A stretch of DNA of 64,000 bases from Progne subis subis (Eukaryota; Chordata; Aves; Passeriformes; Hirundinidae): the NCBI GenBank assembly GCA_022316685.1, contig JAKJHU010000108.1, forward strand, positions 248,001 through 312,000. The letters are read 5' to 3'. Every line of letters begins with the position of its first letter. Positions within the stretch are counted from its first letter, which is position 1. Shown here in pieces: positions 24,372 through 35,617 of this stretch. The translations under genes were made by a program, and so were the position numbers. Under the pieces are notes generated by a model. The model saw only the letters and a program-made list of their open reading frames with translations, was not told where the DNA came from and made no database searches.

Positions 24372-24412
24372 TTTTTTTATTTTATTTTATTTTATTTTAT
24401 TATTTTTTTTTT
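24372..24412. repeat. (TTTTA)n microsatellite
   Basis: About five TTTTA units flanked by T runs. Confidence 0.92.
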
Positions 24413-25194
24413 CATCATCTTTCATGGAATAGAATTAAATCTCATTAAAATCCTCCCCTCCCCTGCCAGCAGGGCTTGTCCTGTCTCCCCGGTTTGTTTT
24501 GATGAGACAATTCCAGGGTTTGCCCATCCCCTCCACCCTGGCAGACAGGGAAAGACGGGAATGGATCGGCTGCCATGGGTAGCTCCAAAAAAAGGAAACC
24601 AAACCCTTGGAAAATCCTCGTTTTGAGCAAAGATGGCCCCGCTGGGTTGGAATTACCCCACGGCATTCCACTGGGACAGCTGGACAGCCTTTTCCACGGA
24701 GAAATTCCCACTGATTTCTAACCTGAGCCTCCCCTGGCGCAGCCTGGGGCCGTTTCCAAAGTGACCCCAAATTGTAACGGAGCCAGATTTGAGCTGAATT
24801 ATCTTCAGTCACCCCTCGGGATTCTGTGAACTTTGCAGTCTGGTTTGGGGAGGCCTCAGGATGCTGCAGCCTTTGGGTTTGTTTCCTTCTTTTTTTTTTT
24901 TTTTTTTTTTTTGAGGGGATTGGTTTTGGGATTTATTTTTTAGATGTTTCTTATCCCCCCCACCCAGGAAAATCTGATTTTAAATCAAGGAGAAAGCGAC
25001 ATTACTCCAGATTTAATCCTCAAGTTCTGCTTCCACTGCTCTCCATCATCACCTTCCTGTTTCAACGCTGCCTTGCATCTTCTCCCCAGGGATCAGCTCC
25101 TGACAATTTATATCCTCTTTCATCCACAAACAGATTTTACCAATGTTTCATCACAGCTGTTTCAGTCAAACCCATCTTATTTCTATGAAAAAAT
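24413..25194. other. Noncoding sequence with T23 run
   Basis: A run of 23 T lies at 24890-24912. No gene or transposon seen. Confidence 0.5.
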
Positions 25195-25560
25195 AACTAA
25201 ATTTGCAAGTTAGATAAGCATATTTTAACAAAACTTAGGATAATTTTAAATTGAACAATACTTAAACTTGGTATGAATAAATTTTGGTGAAAAGAATCTT
25301 ATATTAACTTGATAAAATTTACATGTAATAAAACTTTAAATTAATAAGATATAGATCTAATATCATCTGAACTTTATAAAACTTCAAGTTACCAAAACTT
25401 AAAGCAAGCTGAACTTGACAGGGCCCAAACTTAACAGAACTTAAAACAACACAATTTAACTGAGCAATACTTAACCTAAACTTGAACTAAACCATGCAGA
25501 AATTAATATTAACAGAATACTAAAATATAACTTAACTCAGACCTAAATATAGTAAATGGC
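25195..25560. repeat. AT-rich block dense in ACTT words, strand-biased
   Basis: About fourteen ACTT words (mostly AAACTTAA, ATACTTAA or GAACTT contexts) occur on the plus strand, against a single clear AAGT. That asymmetry points to a decayed simple repeat with a unit near AACTTA, not general AT-richness. GC content is very low and no gene is present. Confidence 0.55.
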
Positions 25561-26044
25561 TCCAATCAAAAATCCACTTTTATTTTACTCTCCCAAAGTT
25601 CAGAGGCAAAAAAAAAAACAAACCAAAAGCTCTTCTTCCTTTATTAATTATGGATTGCAGCAGTCCCAGGAGGGCTCTGACTGCGCAGGAAATTTGGGGG
25701 AACTCCAGATCAAACCTGGCCCTGGGGACTTTCCTGTCTAACCACAACAAATTCCAGGCAGGATCCTCTCTGCTCTCCAGGTACAGAATGGGATGAAACT
25801 TCCTCTAATTAGGGAGCTGCTGAGACGGTGCAATCGTTGGAAAAAGTTTGAACCCTCGCTTCTTGCGGAGCTTTGAATAACTCATGGAGCTGTGGTGCCT
25901 TTCTGGAGCAGAAATGGTCGCAGAACGTTGGAGCTGTGGTTTATCAAAACAAATAAAGCGAGTTTTCGGTGAAGGACTGAAGCTGGGATGTTGTTCTAAG
26001 CCTCCCCCAGATGTTCTCCCTCAAGTCCAGCTGGCAGGTTGGTG

Positions 26045-26077
<33 letters not shown>

Positions 26078-26739
26078 GGAGGTTTTGGCCGTGTAAGAGT
26101 TTAATTTGAATGGTAGGGTGGAAATCCCGAGGGAAAGCCGAGATCATGAAACACCAGGACTGACCATGAATGTCATCAGTGTGGGGGTTCTTGCAGAGCA
26201 GAACTGTGTCCTGGGAGAAATAAATCTTCTTCAAAGTTTTCCCCCTAAATTCGTCCAATTATGAGCTGCAAACGCTTGGGAGCAGAGTTGAAGCAGGATT
26301 TTGGTTTGCCAAGGTTTAGGAGCCACGAGTTTGATGTTTTTTTCAGGATGAATGTTGTGTTCTCTACATCCCTGTCAGCCCAGAACTTCCCCAGCTGAGC
26401 TCCTTTGGATTTTTCCCTGACAGCCTGTGAGGGGTGCAGCAATTAAACCTTCACCTGCAAATATTAATTAGGAAAAGATGGAACAGCTTGAGGATGGGAC
26501 TGTTGTTCCCTGCGCCACTTCTTACCCCACTCCCCTTGATGAAAGGGTAGAAAATACAGCTGGGCTCTGCCGGCCACAGGATTCATTTATTTTCATCAAG
26601 GAGTCAAATCTCCATCTCCAAACCATCAATATTTCAGGGCCAAGGCAAAGCCCAGCGTGGGGGAGGAGAGCTCCCTCAGTCTCCAGGCTCTTCTCGCAGT
26701 TAAAAGTTCACCGCAGAAAATTTGATGCTTAATAAATTG
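25561..26739. other. Noncoding sequence with A28 run
   Basis: A 28-A run lies at 26045-26072. Otherwise this is ordinary sequence with no gene or transposon seen. Confidence 0.5.
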
Positions 26740-27020
26740 GAGCCTTCTCTGCTTTAAATCATTTCCGCAGCAATTGCAGAGGAAAATATAATTATTACAA
26801 ACTGGTCATTTGTTACTGAGAAATCTCATTAAATTGACTTGGTGCTGGAAGGTTTGGTGGGGGTGGAAGGGGAGAAGAGGCAAAAAACCTGACAGAGGGG
26901 TGGGAGAGGAGTCTCTTAATTACAGATTGATTCTTTCTGGTGATTGAATGTAGAACATAATCAGCTCATCCTTTCTGCTGGGGCAGATGGGAGCTACAGG
27001 GACCTTTTTGTCTTCCCTGA
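26740..27020. promoter_or_regulatory. Candidate noncoding element
   Basis: AT-rich, with GAAAATATAATTATTAC, TCTCATTAAATTGAC, CTCTTAATTACAGATTG and other homeodomain-type cores and no repeat trace. Function inferred only. Confidence 0.25.
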
Positions 27021-27287
27021 CCTGCCAGCACGGCTTGCTAATGGCCTGGGGATGCAGGGAATAGCCTGGAGAGCGCAGGGAAAGCACATTTAGCTGAAGC
27101 CATGGATCAGGGCTGCTCTCCTCCCCCTGGGAGTCAGCCCTGGCCAGGATTTAATACAGTCTCATCTCCTCATCACATCTTCATTCTGTGCTGAGCCAAT
27201 CCCAGAGCCCTTGGGCTGCCCTGCAGCTCAACAGGGAGAGTTTGGGAGCCCAAATCCAGCCTTGGACACGGCTCAGCATCCAGGTTT
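27021..27287. other. Noncoding spacer
   Basis: No gene or repeat recognised. Confidence 0.5.
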
Positions 27288-27735
27288 GGAATCCCACTAT
27301 CCCAGAGCGGCTTAGGGTGGAAGGGACCTCAAAACCCCTCCAGTCCCACCCCAGGGAGCCCTTCCACTATCCCAGAGTGCTCCAGCCTGGCTTTGGACAC
27401 TCCCAGGGATCCAGGGGCAGTCACAGCTGCTCTGGGCACCATCAAAGAATTTCATCCTAATTTCTAATCTAAACAAATTCTCCTTCATTTTAGAGCCATT
27501 CCCTGTCCCAGATCCCTCCCCAGCTCTCTTGGAGCCCATTCAGGCTTGGAGCCTTTTTCCTCCCCTGCCTGTCTCCATGAGAAAGTCGCTCCAGCCTTGT
27601 GATCATCCTCACGGCCTCATCCCAACAGATCCATGTCGTTACTGGACACGGGAGGGTCTCACAAGAGCAGACAAAATGGGGACAAACACCCTCTTTTTGG
27701 TCACTCCTCTTTTGATGCATCCCAGCATTTCCTGG
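27288..27735 (-). mobile_element. CR1 LINE fragment, antisense, about 450 bp (longest in the window)
   Basis: Antisense landmarks follow in the expected order: GGGTGGAAGGGACCTC, CCTGGCTTTGGACACTCCC, CAAAGAATTTCATCCTAAT, CTCCAGCCTTGTGATCATCC, CAACAGATCCATGTCG, GGTCTCACAAGAGCAGAC, and CTTTTGATGCATCCCAGC. These extend further towards the 5' side of the 3' region than any other copy here. No intact reverse-transcriptase frame is present, so the copy is dead. Confidence 0.93.
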
Positions 27736-27829
27736 TAAAACTGGGAAAGCAGGAGCTGCTGGAATCTCCCTCTCCCAGCCGTGTGTGTGTACACGTGTGC
27801 ATATGCAGATGAAATAAATTTACAGGAAC
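27736..27829. other. Short spacer with TG-rich stretch
   Basis: TGTGTGTGTACACGTGTGC at 27782-27800 is a short imperfect TG run. Confidence 0.5.
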
Positions 27830-28150
27830 GCCCCGGGACGAGCGAGGATTTAAGGCGGAGCCTCTGGAAAATCAAACGACAGGAATTAAAGCTCGGTTAT
27901 CGCTCCCAGGAAAGATATCCACCACGAGAAAGTGTCAGAATCGCAGGGGGAAATGATTGCTGCGGAGGGGGATGTGATTTTTTAGAAAATGTTCTTCCCA
28001 AGGAGGAGAATACTGTGTGTTTTGACATCCAAATGGAGCAATTGTTTTTGCGAAACGATTTCTCTCCAGTTTTAGGCCTTTTTAGTGGCTTCTCATCTCG
28101 GAGCCTTAAAGGAAGAAATTGCTGAGATCTGACAAATTGATAGACCATAA
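27830..28150. promoter_or_regulatory. Candidate noncoding element
   Basis: This mixes CpG-containing words (CGCCCCGGGACGAGCGAGG) with AT-rich words (TTGATAGACCATAATG), which is unusual outside repeats here. A forward frame of 114 codons (27781-28125) crosses it, but it has no recognisable domain and no credible splice sites, so I prefer a regulatory reading. Confidence 0.28.
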
Positions 28151-29150
28151 TGATCTAATGGTGTGTGGTGTGATTGTGAGAGAGGAGGGGAAGAAGAGAG
28201 GGAGTCTCTGCTAGCATTTTATGGAAATTATTCCTGGACATTTAGTTTGTCTTTTCCCAGCACGAAGAGCGATACCAAGCACTTACCCAGTGGATTTTCC
28301 TCCGTAAAGACAACAAAATTTCCTGCAATGCTGGGTGGAGAAGGTTATCCAAATATTGGAATATTTATTTCAAATAAATCCAAATATTATGGAAATCGGC
28401 TTTTTTTTTTTCTTTTAGTCCAATTACCAACACATCTTGGGCAGCAAAGCCCCAGTAAAAAATTAATAGAGGCTGAAGCGCTCAGGCAGCCCCAGGAGAG
28501 CTGTTATCTTTCACTCGTGGGTTAACACCACATTTGGCTTAAGAAGGAGCAGCAAGATAAAAAAAAAATAATAATTTAAGAAAATAAATTAAAAGTGATT
28601 GCAGTGACAAAAAATAAATAAAGCTTTGGAAGTTCTGAATTTTTTACAGATTCTTCTGCTGACTGCAAACCTTCCCTCAACTCACCTTGATTTTTGTAGT
28701 TGCTTTCTGCAGGTTTAAAGCCATCCCTTTTCTGGTTCTGGATGCATTTCACAAGGAAACTGAAATGTCACCCAGCTTCAGCATTGAACTTTTGCTCCCT
28801 TTTCACGTCTGAAGTCACCGGAATTGAGGAGAGATTTCGCCCAGCAAAAAAAGCAGCCCGTGAAATTAGGGAGGAAAAATATCCCAAAACAATACAACCC
28901 AGCAAGAGCAGAACTCGTGGATTGTGGCCAAAAGTGGGAAGAATTGAATATTTGAGGGATTTGCAGCAGCCCAGGGCCACGGGCAGGGTCGGTGGGGGAG
29001 GTTTGGAGGTGCCTCCTGTTGGAGACGTTCTGGCTGCTCAGGGAAGGGTGGGGAGCAGGGAGGGCTGGATGGGGTTTGTCCCTCTTGGAAAGTGAAACAG
29101 GCATAGGAAAAGATCCAAAATAGCCCTTTTTCCGTGCTTTTGTGAGGTTC
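28151..29150. other. Noncoding unique sequence
   Basis: A-rich at about 28556-28620. No transposon or gene seen. Confidence 0.5.
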
Positions 29151-29278
29151 TCACAGAGCCATGGGATTTTGGGGCTTGGAAGGGACCCTAAAGCTTATCC
29201 AGTTCCACGGGCAGGGACAGCTCTCACTACTCCAGGCTGCTCCAAACCCTGCCCAGCCTGGCCTTGGACACTGCCAGG
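29151..29278 (-). mobile_element. CR1 LINE 3'-end fragment, antisense
   Basis: TCACAGAGCCATGGGATTTT is followed by GGCTTGGAAGGGACCC, CTCCAAACCCTGCCCAGCC, and TGGCCTTGGACACTGCCAG, in antisense order. Confidence 0.9.
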
Positions 29279-30104
29279 GTTTATTTTATTTGGTTAAAAG
29301 GTTTTTCTGGGAACTGGTGGCTCTTAGTTTTGTGGTGTTTTGGGATGGGGAGACCCTCCAGAGCGCTCCTTTGCTTCGTGTCCATCAGAGGTCCAGCAGT
29401 GGGAGAGGGGGAAGCTGGATGCACTTCCAGATGTCACTGTGCCCTCCCCAGCAGCATCTCCTCCTTCAAATCCATTCCTGGAGGCAGGGGAAAGCTGCTT
29501 CCCAAAGCTTCTGGGGCTGCACCCAGCAGGGTTTTCTCTGCCCTGCCAAATCCTGGGAATCTCCCCAAAATGAGCAGCTCTTGGTGTAGGCCTCACTCCT
29601 GAGGAAGAGCTCCCAGGGTCCTGCCTGATTCCTGGGGCAGCCTGGGGAAGGAGATGAGGGGTCTGAATTCCTGCCAGCAGCAGAATGTGGGCTGGGGAAG
29701 CAGCCCAAAAAATTTAAAGTTTTAAAGTTCTAAAGTTCCGAAATATTAAAGTTCTTTCAGTGATTAATCCAGGCCAGGAAACTCAGACAACCAGGGGCAA
29801 TCCTTGGAGGCTCTTGATATCCGTAAGGAAATGGGAAGGTGGCATCCCTTGCTTCGCTGAATGACCAAATAAAAATCTTCATCCTTCAGTGAGCAAACCA
29901 AGAAATAACAGAAGACTTGAAAGACAAAGTCTGGAGAGCGCCAGTCCTCCCAAAATACCATTGGGCTGGCAGAATTCCTACAGAATAACAGAGCAGAGCG
30001 CCAATAAATATCAAACCCTTCTCCCACCCCCTCCCCAAAGAATTGGTATTCACGTTGCGATGTGGGATGTGTGGAGGCAGTGTCTGTGCGCTCTGGCTGC
30101 TGTC
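29279..30104. other. Noncoding unique sequence
   Basis: A small run of TTAAAGTT-like words lies at about 29709-29757 (four or five imperfect copies). No gene seen. Confidence 0.5.
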
Positions 30105-30355
30105 TGATGTTCAGGTTTCGTCTCAGCTGTGACAATCCTATCTGATCATTAATAATACAATAATGAAATAGCGACTGGAGAGACACTTGGATAATCATCT
30201 GAGCAAAGGCTCATTAGTGCCGCAGAACAATCGCCGCCGTGTAATAACAGATCCCAGGAAATTTCAATTAAAGCTGGAACTCTGTTGCAATTTCGTTTTT
30301 ATTTCCAGCCAGCCGGCGCGTGGTGTAATTGCAATCAGCCAAAGCAGCACAAGCT
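30105..30355. promoter_or_regulatory. Candidate conserved noncoding element
   Basis: Dense TAAT/ATTA cores occur in 250 bp (TGATCATTAATAATAC, CAATAATGAAATAG, GGCTCATTAGTG, TGTAATAACAG, TTTCAATTAAAG, GTGTAATTGCAATC) next to retained CpGs (ATCGCCGCCGTG, CCGGCGCG). No transposon trace. Of the suspected elements in this window it has the densest motif content. Conservation has not been tested. Confidence 0.35.
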
Positions 30356-30530
30356 CCTCTAACACAACCCTTCCCATGGGAATGGAGGTGGGCTGCCTGG
30401 CTGGATCCTGGGGCTTTTATCCAGCATTTCATTTCGCTGCTTCCTTAACACAGCAGACAGAAGTGGATGTTGTTCCCTGCAACATCAAACGCTCCGCTGG
30501 TGCTGCCGTGCTGAGCTGAAACTGGGATGG
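30356..30530. other. Noncoding spacer
   Basis: No feature recognised. Confidence 0.5.
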
Positions 30531-30650
30531 AATCACAATCCCACACTGGCTGGGGCTGGAAGGGACCTTAAGGACCATGGCAGGGACACCTTCTGCTAGA
30601 GCAGACTGCTCCAAGTGTCCAGCCTGGCCTTGGACACTTCCAGGGACGTG
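30531..30650 (-). mobile_element. CR1 LINE 3'-end fragment, antisense
   Basis: AATCACAATCCCACACTGGC, then GGGGCTGGAAGGGACC, then CCTGGCCTTGGACACTTCC in antisense order. Internal deletions have removed part of the usual central segment. Confidence 0.85.
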
Positions 30651-33068
30651 GAGTCCTCTCTGTTGGATGAAGGAAAGCTTTCCCAATACTCTGCTGATCT
30701 GTAGGAGCGTAGTGAAGAGCTGACAGGCACCTGCCGTTGTCCAGGGAGTCAGGGAGCAGAGGCAGCTGGAAGATTTTTTTTTTTTGGGGGGGAGAATGAG
30801 GATATCAGCATGTTAAAACCCAACATTTAACCCAAAATACTTCAGCATTTTGCGCTTGGGGAGGGAGCGAGCTTTGCACTGTCTCCTTGGATTGTCCCAC
30901 TGCGCTGGGCACCAATGAGTGGATCCCATCAGAGCTGCCCTTCCCTGCGCCCTGGGGCTGCTCTGCAGGGTGGATGTGCCCTGCCCACCCCGCAGGTGTC
31001 CCTTTGTCCTTGGCCAGGACAGCTGAGCGTCCTCAGGGATTGAACCAAAGGTCCCCAGCCCCTCTGCCCGGCCGGACCTGAGCCCTTCCGCTGGGACACT
31101 GACTGGCAGAGCTCCAGGATGAGTAATTGCACCTCATTAAAAACGTCTCAGTGCCTTCAGATGGATGCTGTGCTCTCCTTCCCTCCCCTGCCTGGCCCCT
31201 TTATCTGTCCTTGGATGCGGCTCCAGGGAAATGCAGGCACAGGGGAAGTGAGGTGAGTGTTCAACACCTGCTGGAGGTGGAGTGAGCACTGAGGAACACC
31301 CTTACTGTCCTTGGGCAGCAGCTGCAGAGGAGTTTGGGAGGATGGAGGTGAAAGCTGGGATGATTCCTGTGGTTGTCTCCTGCTGGGACATCCCACAGCG
31401 TTGCCCAGCGAAGTTTCCCTTCGGGAGTGGGTTCCCTGCAGTCCTGCCACCCCTCCAGCCATCCCACTGCCCGCCCTGTGGTATTTCTGTCTGCACAGAG
31501 CACGCTGCGACCTGGCTGTCACAAAGTCACCCCGTGCCCTGGGACAACAGCAGCAGCAAGGCAGCCCTGGGAGGGACATTTCCAAAAACCTCCGGCTTCT
31601 TCTCTGAGGGACACTCACAGCAAACGTGGGGAGGAGGGGAAATCTCACTGATAAACACCCAGCTTTATTTGCAGAGCTGATGGTTTTATGAAAACCAGGC
31701 CTTGTCTCCTCGGCAGTCACCTGTGGAGGCAGCTCCTGGGATGGAAAGTGATTTTGGTTTAATACTTCATGTAAAGCTTTTTAAAAGGTTTTTTATTTCT
31801 TTTTTCCCTCGACTTGCATTTCCCTGTAAGCAGCAGGATCCTGGTGGTGCAGAACAAGAGGTCAGAGTGTGTGCAGCAGGCAGCAAGGAGCCCTTTGAGC
31901 TCCTACACTGCTGGGGATGCAGAAAATGAAGTCTCTTGGCATCGTTGCTCCCTGCTCTCCGCAGCTCATGGAATGATTGTTTACTTATCGAGTTCCTTGG
32001 TGTTTGATGGAGTTTTGGGATGAGAAAATGGCTCAAAGGGCTCACAGCCTGACCCAGTCCAGGAATATCCATGGTGTTGTGGAGCTGGAAGGGTCAGCAA
32101 AGGCACCTCAGGGCTCCTCTGCTCACCCACGTTAGGAATGGAGCTGAATCCCAGATCTCCTGGAGCTCAGGGGGCCAAGAGGCTGCACAGGGCCCCCCAG
32201 CCTAGAGCTGGAGGGACTTGAGCACTGTTCTGAATGATCCCATAAAGATGAGCAGCAGCACATTCCCTGAATTCCTGCCTTTGTCCTCCTTTCCCTTGCC
32301 GAGGCCCCTTGGGGAGGATTCCTTCCCAACCCTCACAGGCCGGGGGCCAATTCCATCCCGTTCCTGATTCACTCCTGAGCTGCTGGACTCTTCCCAGCTG
32401 CTCCCATCTACACCTCTCACAGCCTGCAGCACCTGGATCCTCCCAAAAAGTGGCTCTCAGCTGGGTGCAGACCTTCCAGAGAGGGCAGAACCCAGCGGGT
32501 GCCCCATCTGCTGCAGCCCTGCCAAGGTTTGGAGAGGCTCTGGCAGCAGAGGAGACAGGAATGTGCGATAATCGAGGAGCAAACACACCTCAGGGAAGGG
32601 AGGGATGTGCTGGAGGGATGAAAGAACATTCCAGAGCAAGGAAAGGTGCTTTTGGCTTGGGATACTCGGTGGGTGCCAGGGATGAGGAGAGCAGGGCTCT
32701 CAGCGCTGCTTTTCCCACTTTTCCTGCCGTTTTTTCCCTCCATTCCCGTGGCAGGTGAAGGGCTGCACATTCATCCTGGCTGCTGAATCCTATCTCCCCC
32801 TGACAGGTTTCTCCTCTCGTGTTTTGGCAGTGCTTGTAGTGCCTGTCATGTCAATAGAGCCTTTCCCCTAATTTGGATTTATCCGAGCATTTGTGCAGGT
32901 TTATCCATGTGTGAGAGCAGCTGCGTGTGAGATGGATTTATTTCAAGAGGGATGTGCCAGTGTTTGCCAATAGCCAGGAGTCACAAACACCTTGGAACAG
33001 CCGTGCCCTCATCCTCATCTCGTTCTGGTGATCCTCAGACTGCTGGGACAGAATGTTCCTTGTCCTGC
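30651..33068. other. GC-rich noncoding sequence
   Basis: A reverse frame of 187 codons (31157-31720) lies here, overlapped by shorter frames on both strands. The composition is Pro/Ser/Arg-rich without domains, as expected from GC-rich noncoding DNA. A weak CR1-like phrase (GTTGTGGAGCTGGAAGGGTC) lies at about 32074-32093 but is too short to call. Confidence 0.45.
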
Positions 33069-33148
33069 CTTTTTTTTTTGGTTGTTGTTGTTGGTTGTTT
33101 TTTTTTTTTGTTGTTTTTTTGTTGTTTTTGTTTTTGTTTTGTTTTTTT
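33069..33148. repeat. T/G low-complexity tract
   Basis: T runs separated by GTT and GG, about 80 bp with no A and almost no C. Confidence 0.92.
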
Positions 33149-33998
33149 CCCTGACGTGACAGGAGCTGTTCAGCGCCTCTGAAAGAATCAAACCTTAAAC
33201 AAACGGCCCTAAAAACACAATTCCCTCGCAGTGGAGTTCTCCTGGCACATCCCAAAGCTGCCTGGAAATGTCTGACCCTAGAGCAGTGATGGATAAAGCA
33301 GCTCTGAGCTCAGGGGAGGCTGGACCTGTGACTGGACAGAACAGGAGCAGCCCTTTGGATCTGGAATTGTCACATTCCCTGCTAGATCCACGCTTTTCCT
33401 GGTGCAGGATTTAGGCTCGAGGGTTGAGCTCGACCCTAGGCCAGGGTTTAGCTTGAGATTTTTTTCCTGTGCTGGTGTTTGCTCCTTGCAGGCTCCTGGA
33501 GGCTAAAGGCTTTTCCCTCTGTGATCTGGGGTTGGCTTTGTCCCCATCTCTGTCAGGCTTTTGTCTCCTTCCCTGATATTTGCCTCATCTTCTGTTGTGT
33601 CTTTAATAAGTGCAGCTTTTTCCTCTCTCTCTTTGATCTTGCTCTGCTCTGCTGAGGCCATCAATGAGCTTAATGGGGAAAAGGTGCTTCATTTTTTAAG
33701 CTTTGAGATTTTTCCTTTCTTTTCTTTGAGTCTTTCTGGGGGGGGAGGTGGGGAGGATGGGGAAAGAACTAAAGAAAAGGGAAATTATCATCATTTTACC
33801 TGTCTTACTTGCCACTTCCTCATTGAAATCTCAAGAATGAGGATGAAGTGGTGATTCTGGATCTGTTCTGGCACCTCCCTGCATTTCTGAGTGCAGGTGA
33901 CAGATCCTTGGGCTCGGCCTCGCTGCAGGCAAATCCCAAACGGGGCCTTGCTTTGCTCAGCCGTCGGGTTTGCTTTCTAATCTAAGGCTTTGCTCAGG
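33149..33998. other. Noncoding unique sequence
   Basis: No gene or transposon seen. A G-run stretch GGGGGGGAGG lies near 33738. Confidence 0.5.
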
Positions 33999-34079
33999 TA
34001 TAGATTGGGTTTTAGGAGGAAATTCTTTGCTCAGAGGGCAGTGAAGCCCTGGAAAGCTGTGGCTGTCCCATCCCTGGGA
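33999..34079 (+). mobile_element. CR1 fragment, sense, cut off at an inverted junction
   Basis: TATAGATTGGGTTTTAGGAGG, then AAATTCTTTGCTCAGAGGGC and AAAGCTGTGGCTGTCCCATC read in the sense direction. The element stops abruptly after CATCCCTGG, about 150 bp short of a normal CR1 3' end, where the antisense CR1 copy begins. Confidence 0.8.
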
Positions 34080-34085
34080 TAGGGG

Positions 34086-34412
34086 AATCACAGAATCCTA
34101 GAATCAATCCCAGAATCCCAGATTCCCAGATTCCCAGAATCCCAGATTCCCAGAATCCCAGAATCACCAGGTTGGAAGAGACTTCCCAGATCACTGAGTC
34201 CAACCCAGCCCCAACACCTCAACTAAACCCTGGCACCCAAGACATCCAGTCTGTCCTTAAACACATCCAGGGATGGTGACTCCAGCACCTCCCCGGGCAG
34301 ACTTTATCCCTCTTTATCCCTATTCCAATCCTTTATCACCCCTTCTGTGAAAACCTTTTTCTTAACATCCAACCTAAACTTCCCTTGGCACAGCTTGAGA
34401 CTGTGTCCTCTC
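34086..34412 (-). mobile_element. CR1 LINE 3' end, antisense, with expanded tail
   Basis: It starts on the plus strand with a long series of 8- and 10-bp tail units (CAGAATCC, CAGATTCC and similar, 34089-34168), then CACCAGGTTGGAAGAGAC, ATCACTGAGTCCAACCC, CTCAACTAAACCCTGGC, CCAGGGATGGTGACTCC, and CACAGCTTGAGACTGTGTCC. The wording matches a different CR1 subfamily from most other copies in the window. Confidence 0.88.
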
Positions 34413-35586
34413 CCCATGGAAGGGGTGCAATTAATGTTTGGGTTTTTTTAAATTTTTTTAAATTTCCATGCCAAGCACACATCCCACGTGGAAAAATCAC
34501 CCCCCAGATTTGCTGCTGGAGCCGGGGAAGGTGTGGAGTGACAGGATGGAGACCAGGGCTGGCTCTGTCTCAGCTGCATTTCCCCGAGCTCCCTCTCCCT
34601 CCGCAGGCTGCAAATGAAGCCACAGCCCCAGCAGGGAGAGCAGGATGGAGAAATGGGATTGTGCCTCCCCGGGGAGCTGCACAGTGGGAACAGGGAGTGA
34701 GATAATGGAGACCAGCGTGCTCAGGAACTCGTCTGCACCACCAGAACCAACTGGGCTTGTCAGGGCCAGGGAATCCGAGACCCAGAGCTCATCCCAGCAA
34801 AGTGGCCAAGCCCAGGAGTTTGTCTGAACTCCAATTAAGAAATGTTCTTATTTATTATCAAGAAGTTTTATTTTCTTACTTCTAACTGTGTACTCCCTAT
34901 TTTTCTTAGTTCTAATTGTGTACTTCCTACTTCTTCTCAGACAGCCCCTGATTTATTTCCATTGGGATAAGCTGGGAATGCCTCTCCCCTTGGGAAGCAT
35001 CCCGAATGTCACAGAGAGAAGAGGCACAGGGATTTGTCTGGGGGCTGCTGTGGGGAATGAAGGAGAAGGAAGTGGCTTCTCCAGCACAGGCACCATGCTT
35101 GTTAACTCCAGATCATCCTGCTCTAATTATTATAATTAGGGGCTTGATGAGAATCTGTTGAAATAATGTTCCTCAAGGGAGGAGCTTTGCCCAAGCCGTG
35201 AAGCTCCAAAATCTGTTGCAAACCAAATTTTCTCCATCCAGGGGTGAAGGAATGACTGTCCATGGGCAGCTTGGAAGCATGGGCATTCCTGGCTGGAAAA
35301 ACGCAGCTTCTCCACCAGCCTGGAAGCCAAATGTGCATTGAAATATTAATGACAAGGAGGGTGAAGGAGAATTTGGCATCTTCACCCACTGAAATCATCG
35401 TAGCTTCTGTGATTTTGTCGTTTTACTACAGCTCCAGTGAATGCTGCAGCTCCTAGCTCCTGATGCAATTCAATCAAAAAGGAACCGACAGGGAGGTGGG
35501 GAAAAAAAAAGACACAAATCCTTAAATTCCATATAAAAATAGATAAAAGCAACTGGCTTAAAGGATTTGGCTGAGCCTTATTTAAG

Positions 35587-35589
<3 letters not shown>
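34413..35589. other. Noncoding unique sequence
   Basis: An AT-rich stretch at 35125-35140 (CTAATTATTATAATTAGG) is a near-perfect palindrome. No gene or transposon seen. Confidence 0.45.

Positions 35590-35617
<28 letters not shown>
35590..35617. repeat. Poly(T), 28 nt
   Basis: Uninterrupted T28 followed by AGGAGAAG. No retroposed sequence is recognisable upstream of the complementary A tail. Confidence 0.95.

Noticed and set aside
27781..28125. Forward frame of 114 codons with fairly protein-like composition
   Set aside because: No known domain, starts in a TG-rich stretch and ends without a splice donor. Kept as a possible noncoding element.
31157..31720. Reverse frame of 187 codons
   Set aside because: Composition typical of GC-rich noncoding DNA, overlapped by several equal frames on both strands.
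32060..32110. CR1-like phrase GGAGCTGGAAGGGTC
   Set aside because: Too short, and the following sequence does not continue as CR1.
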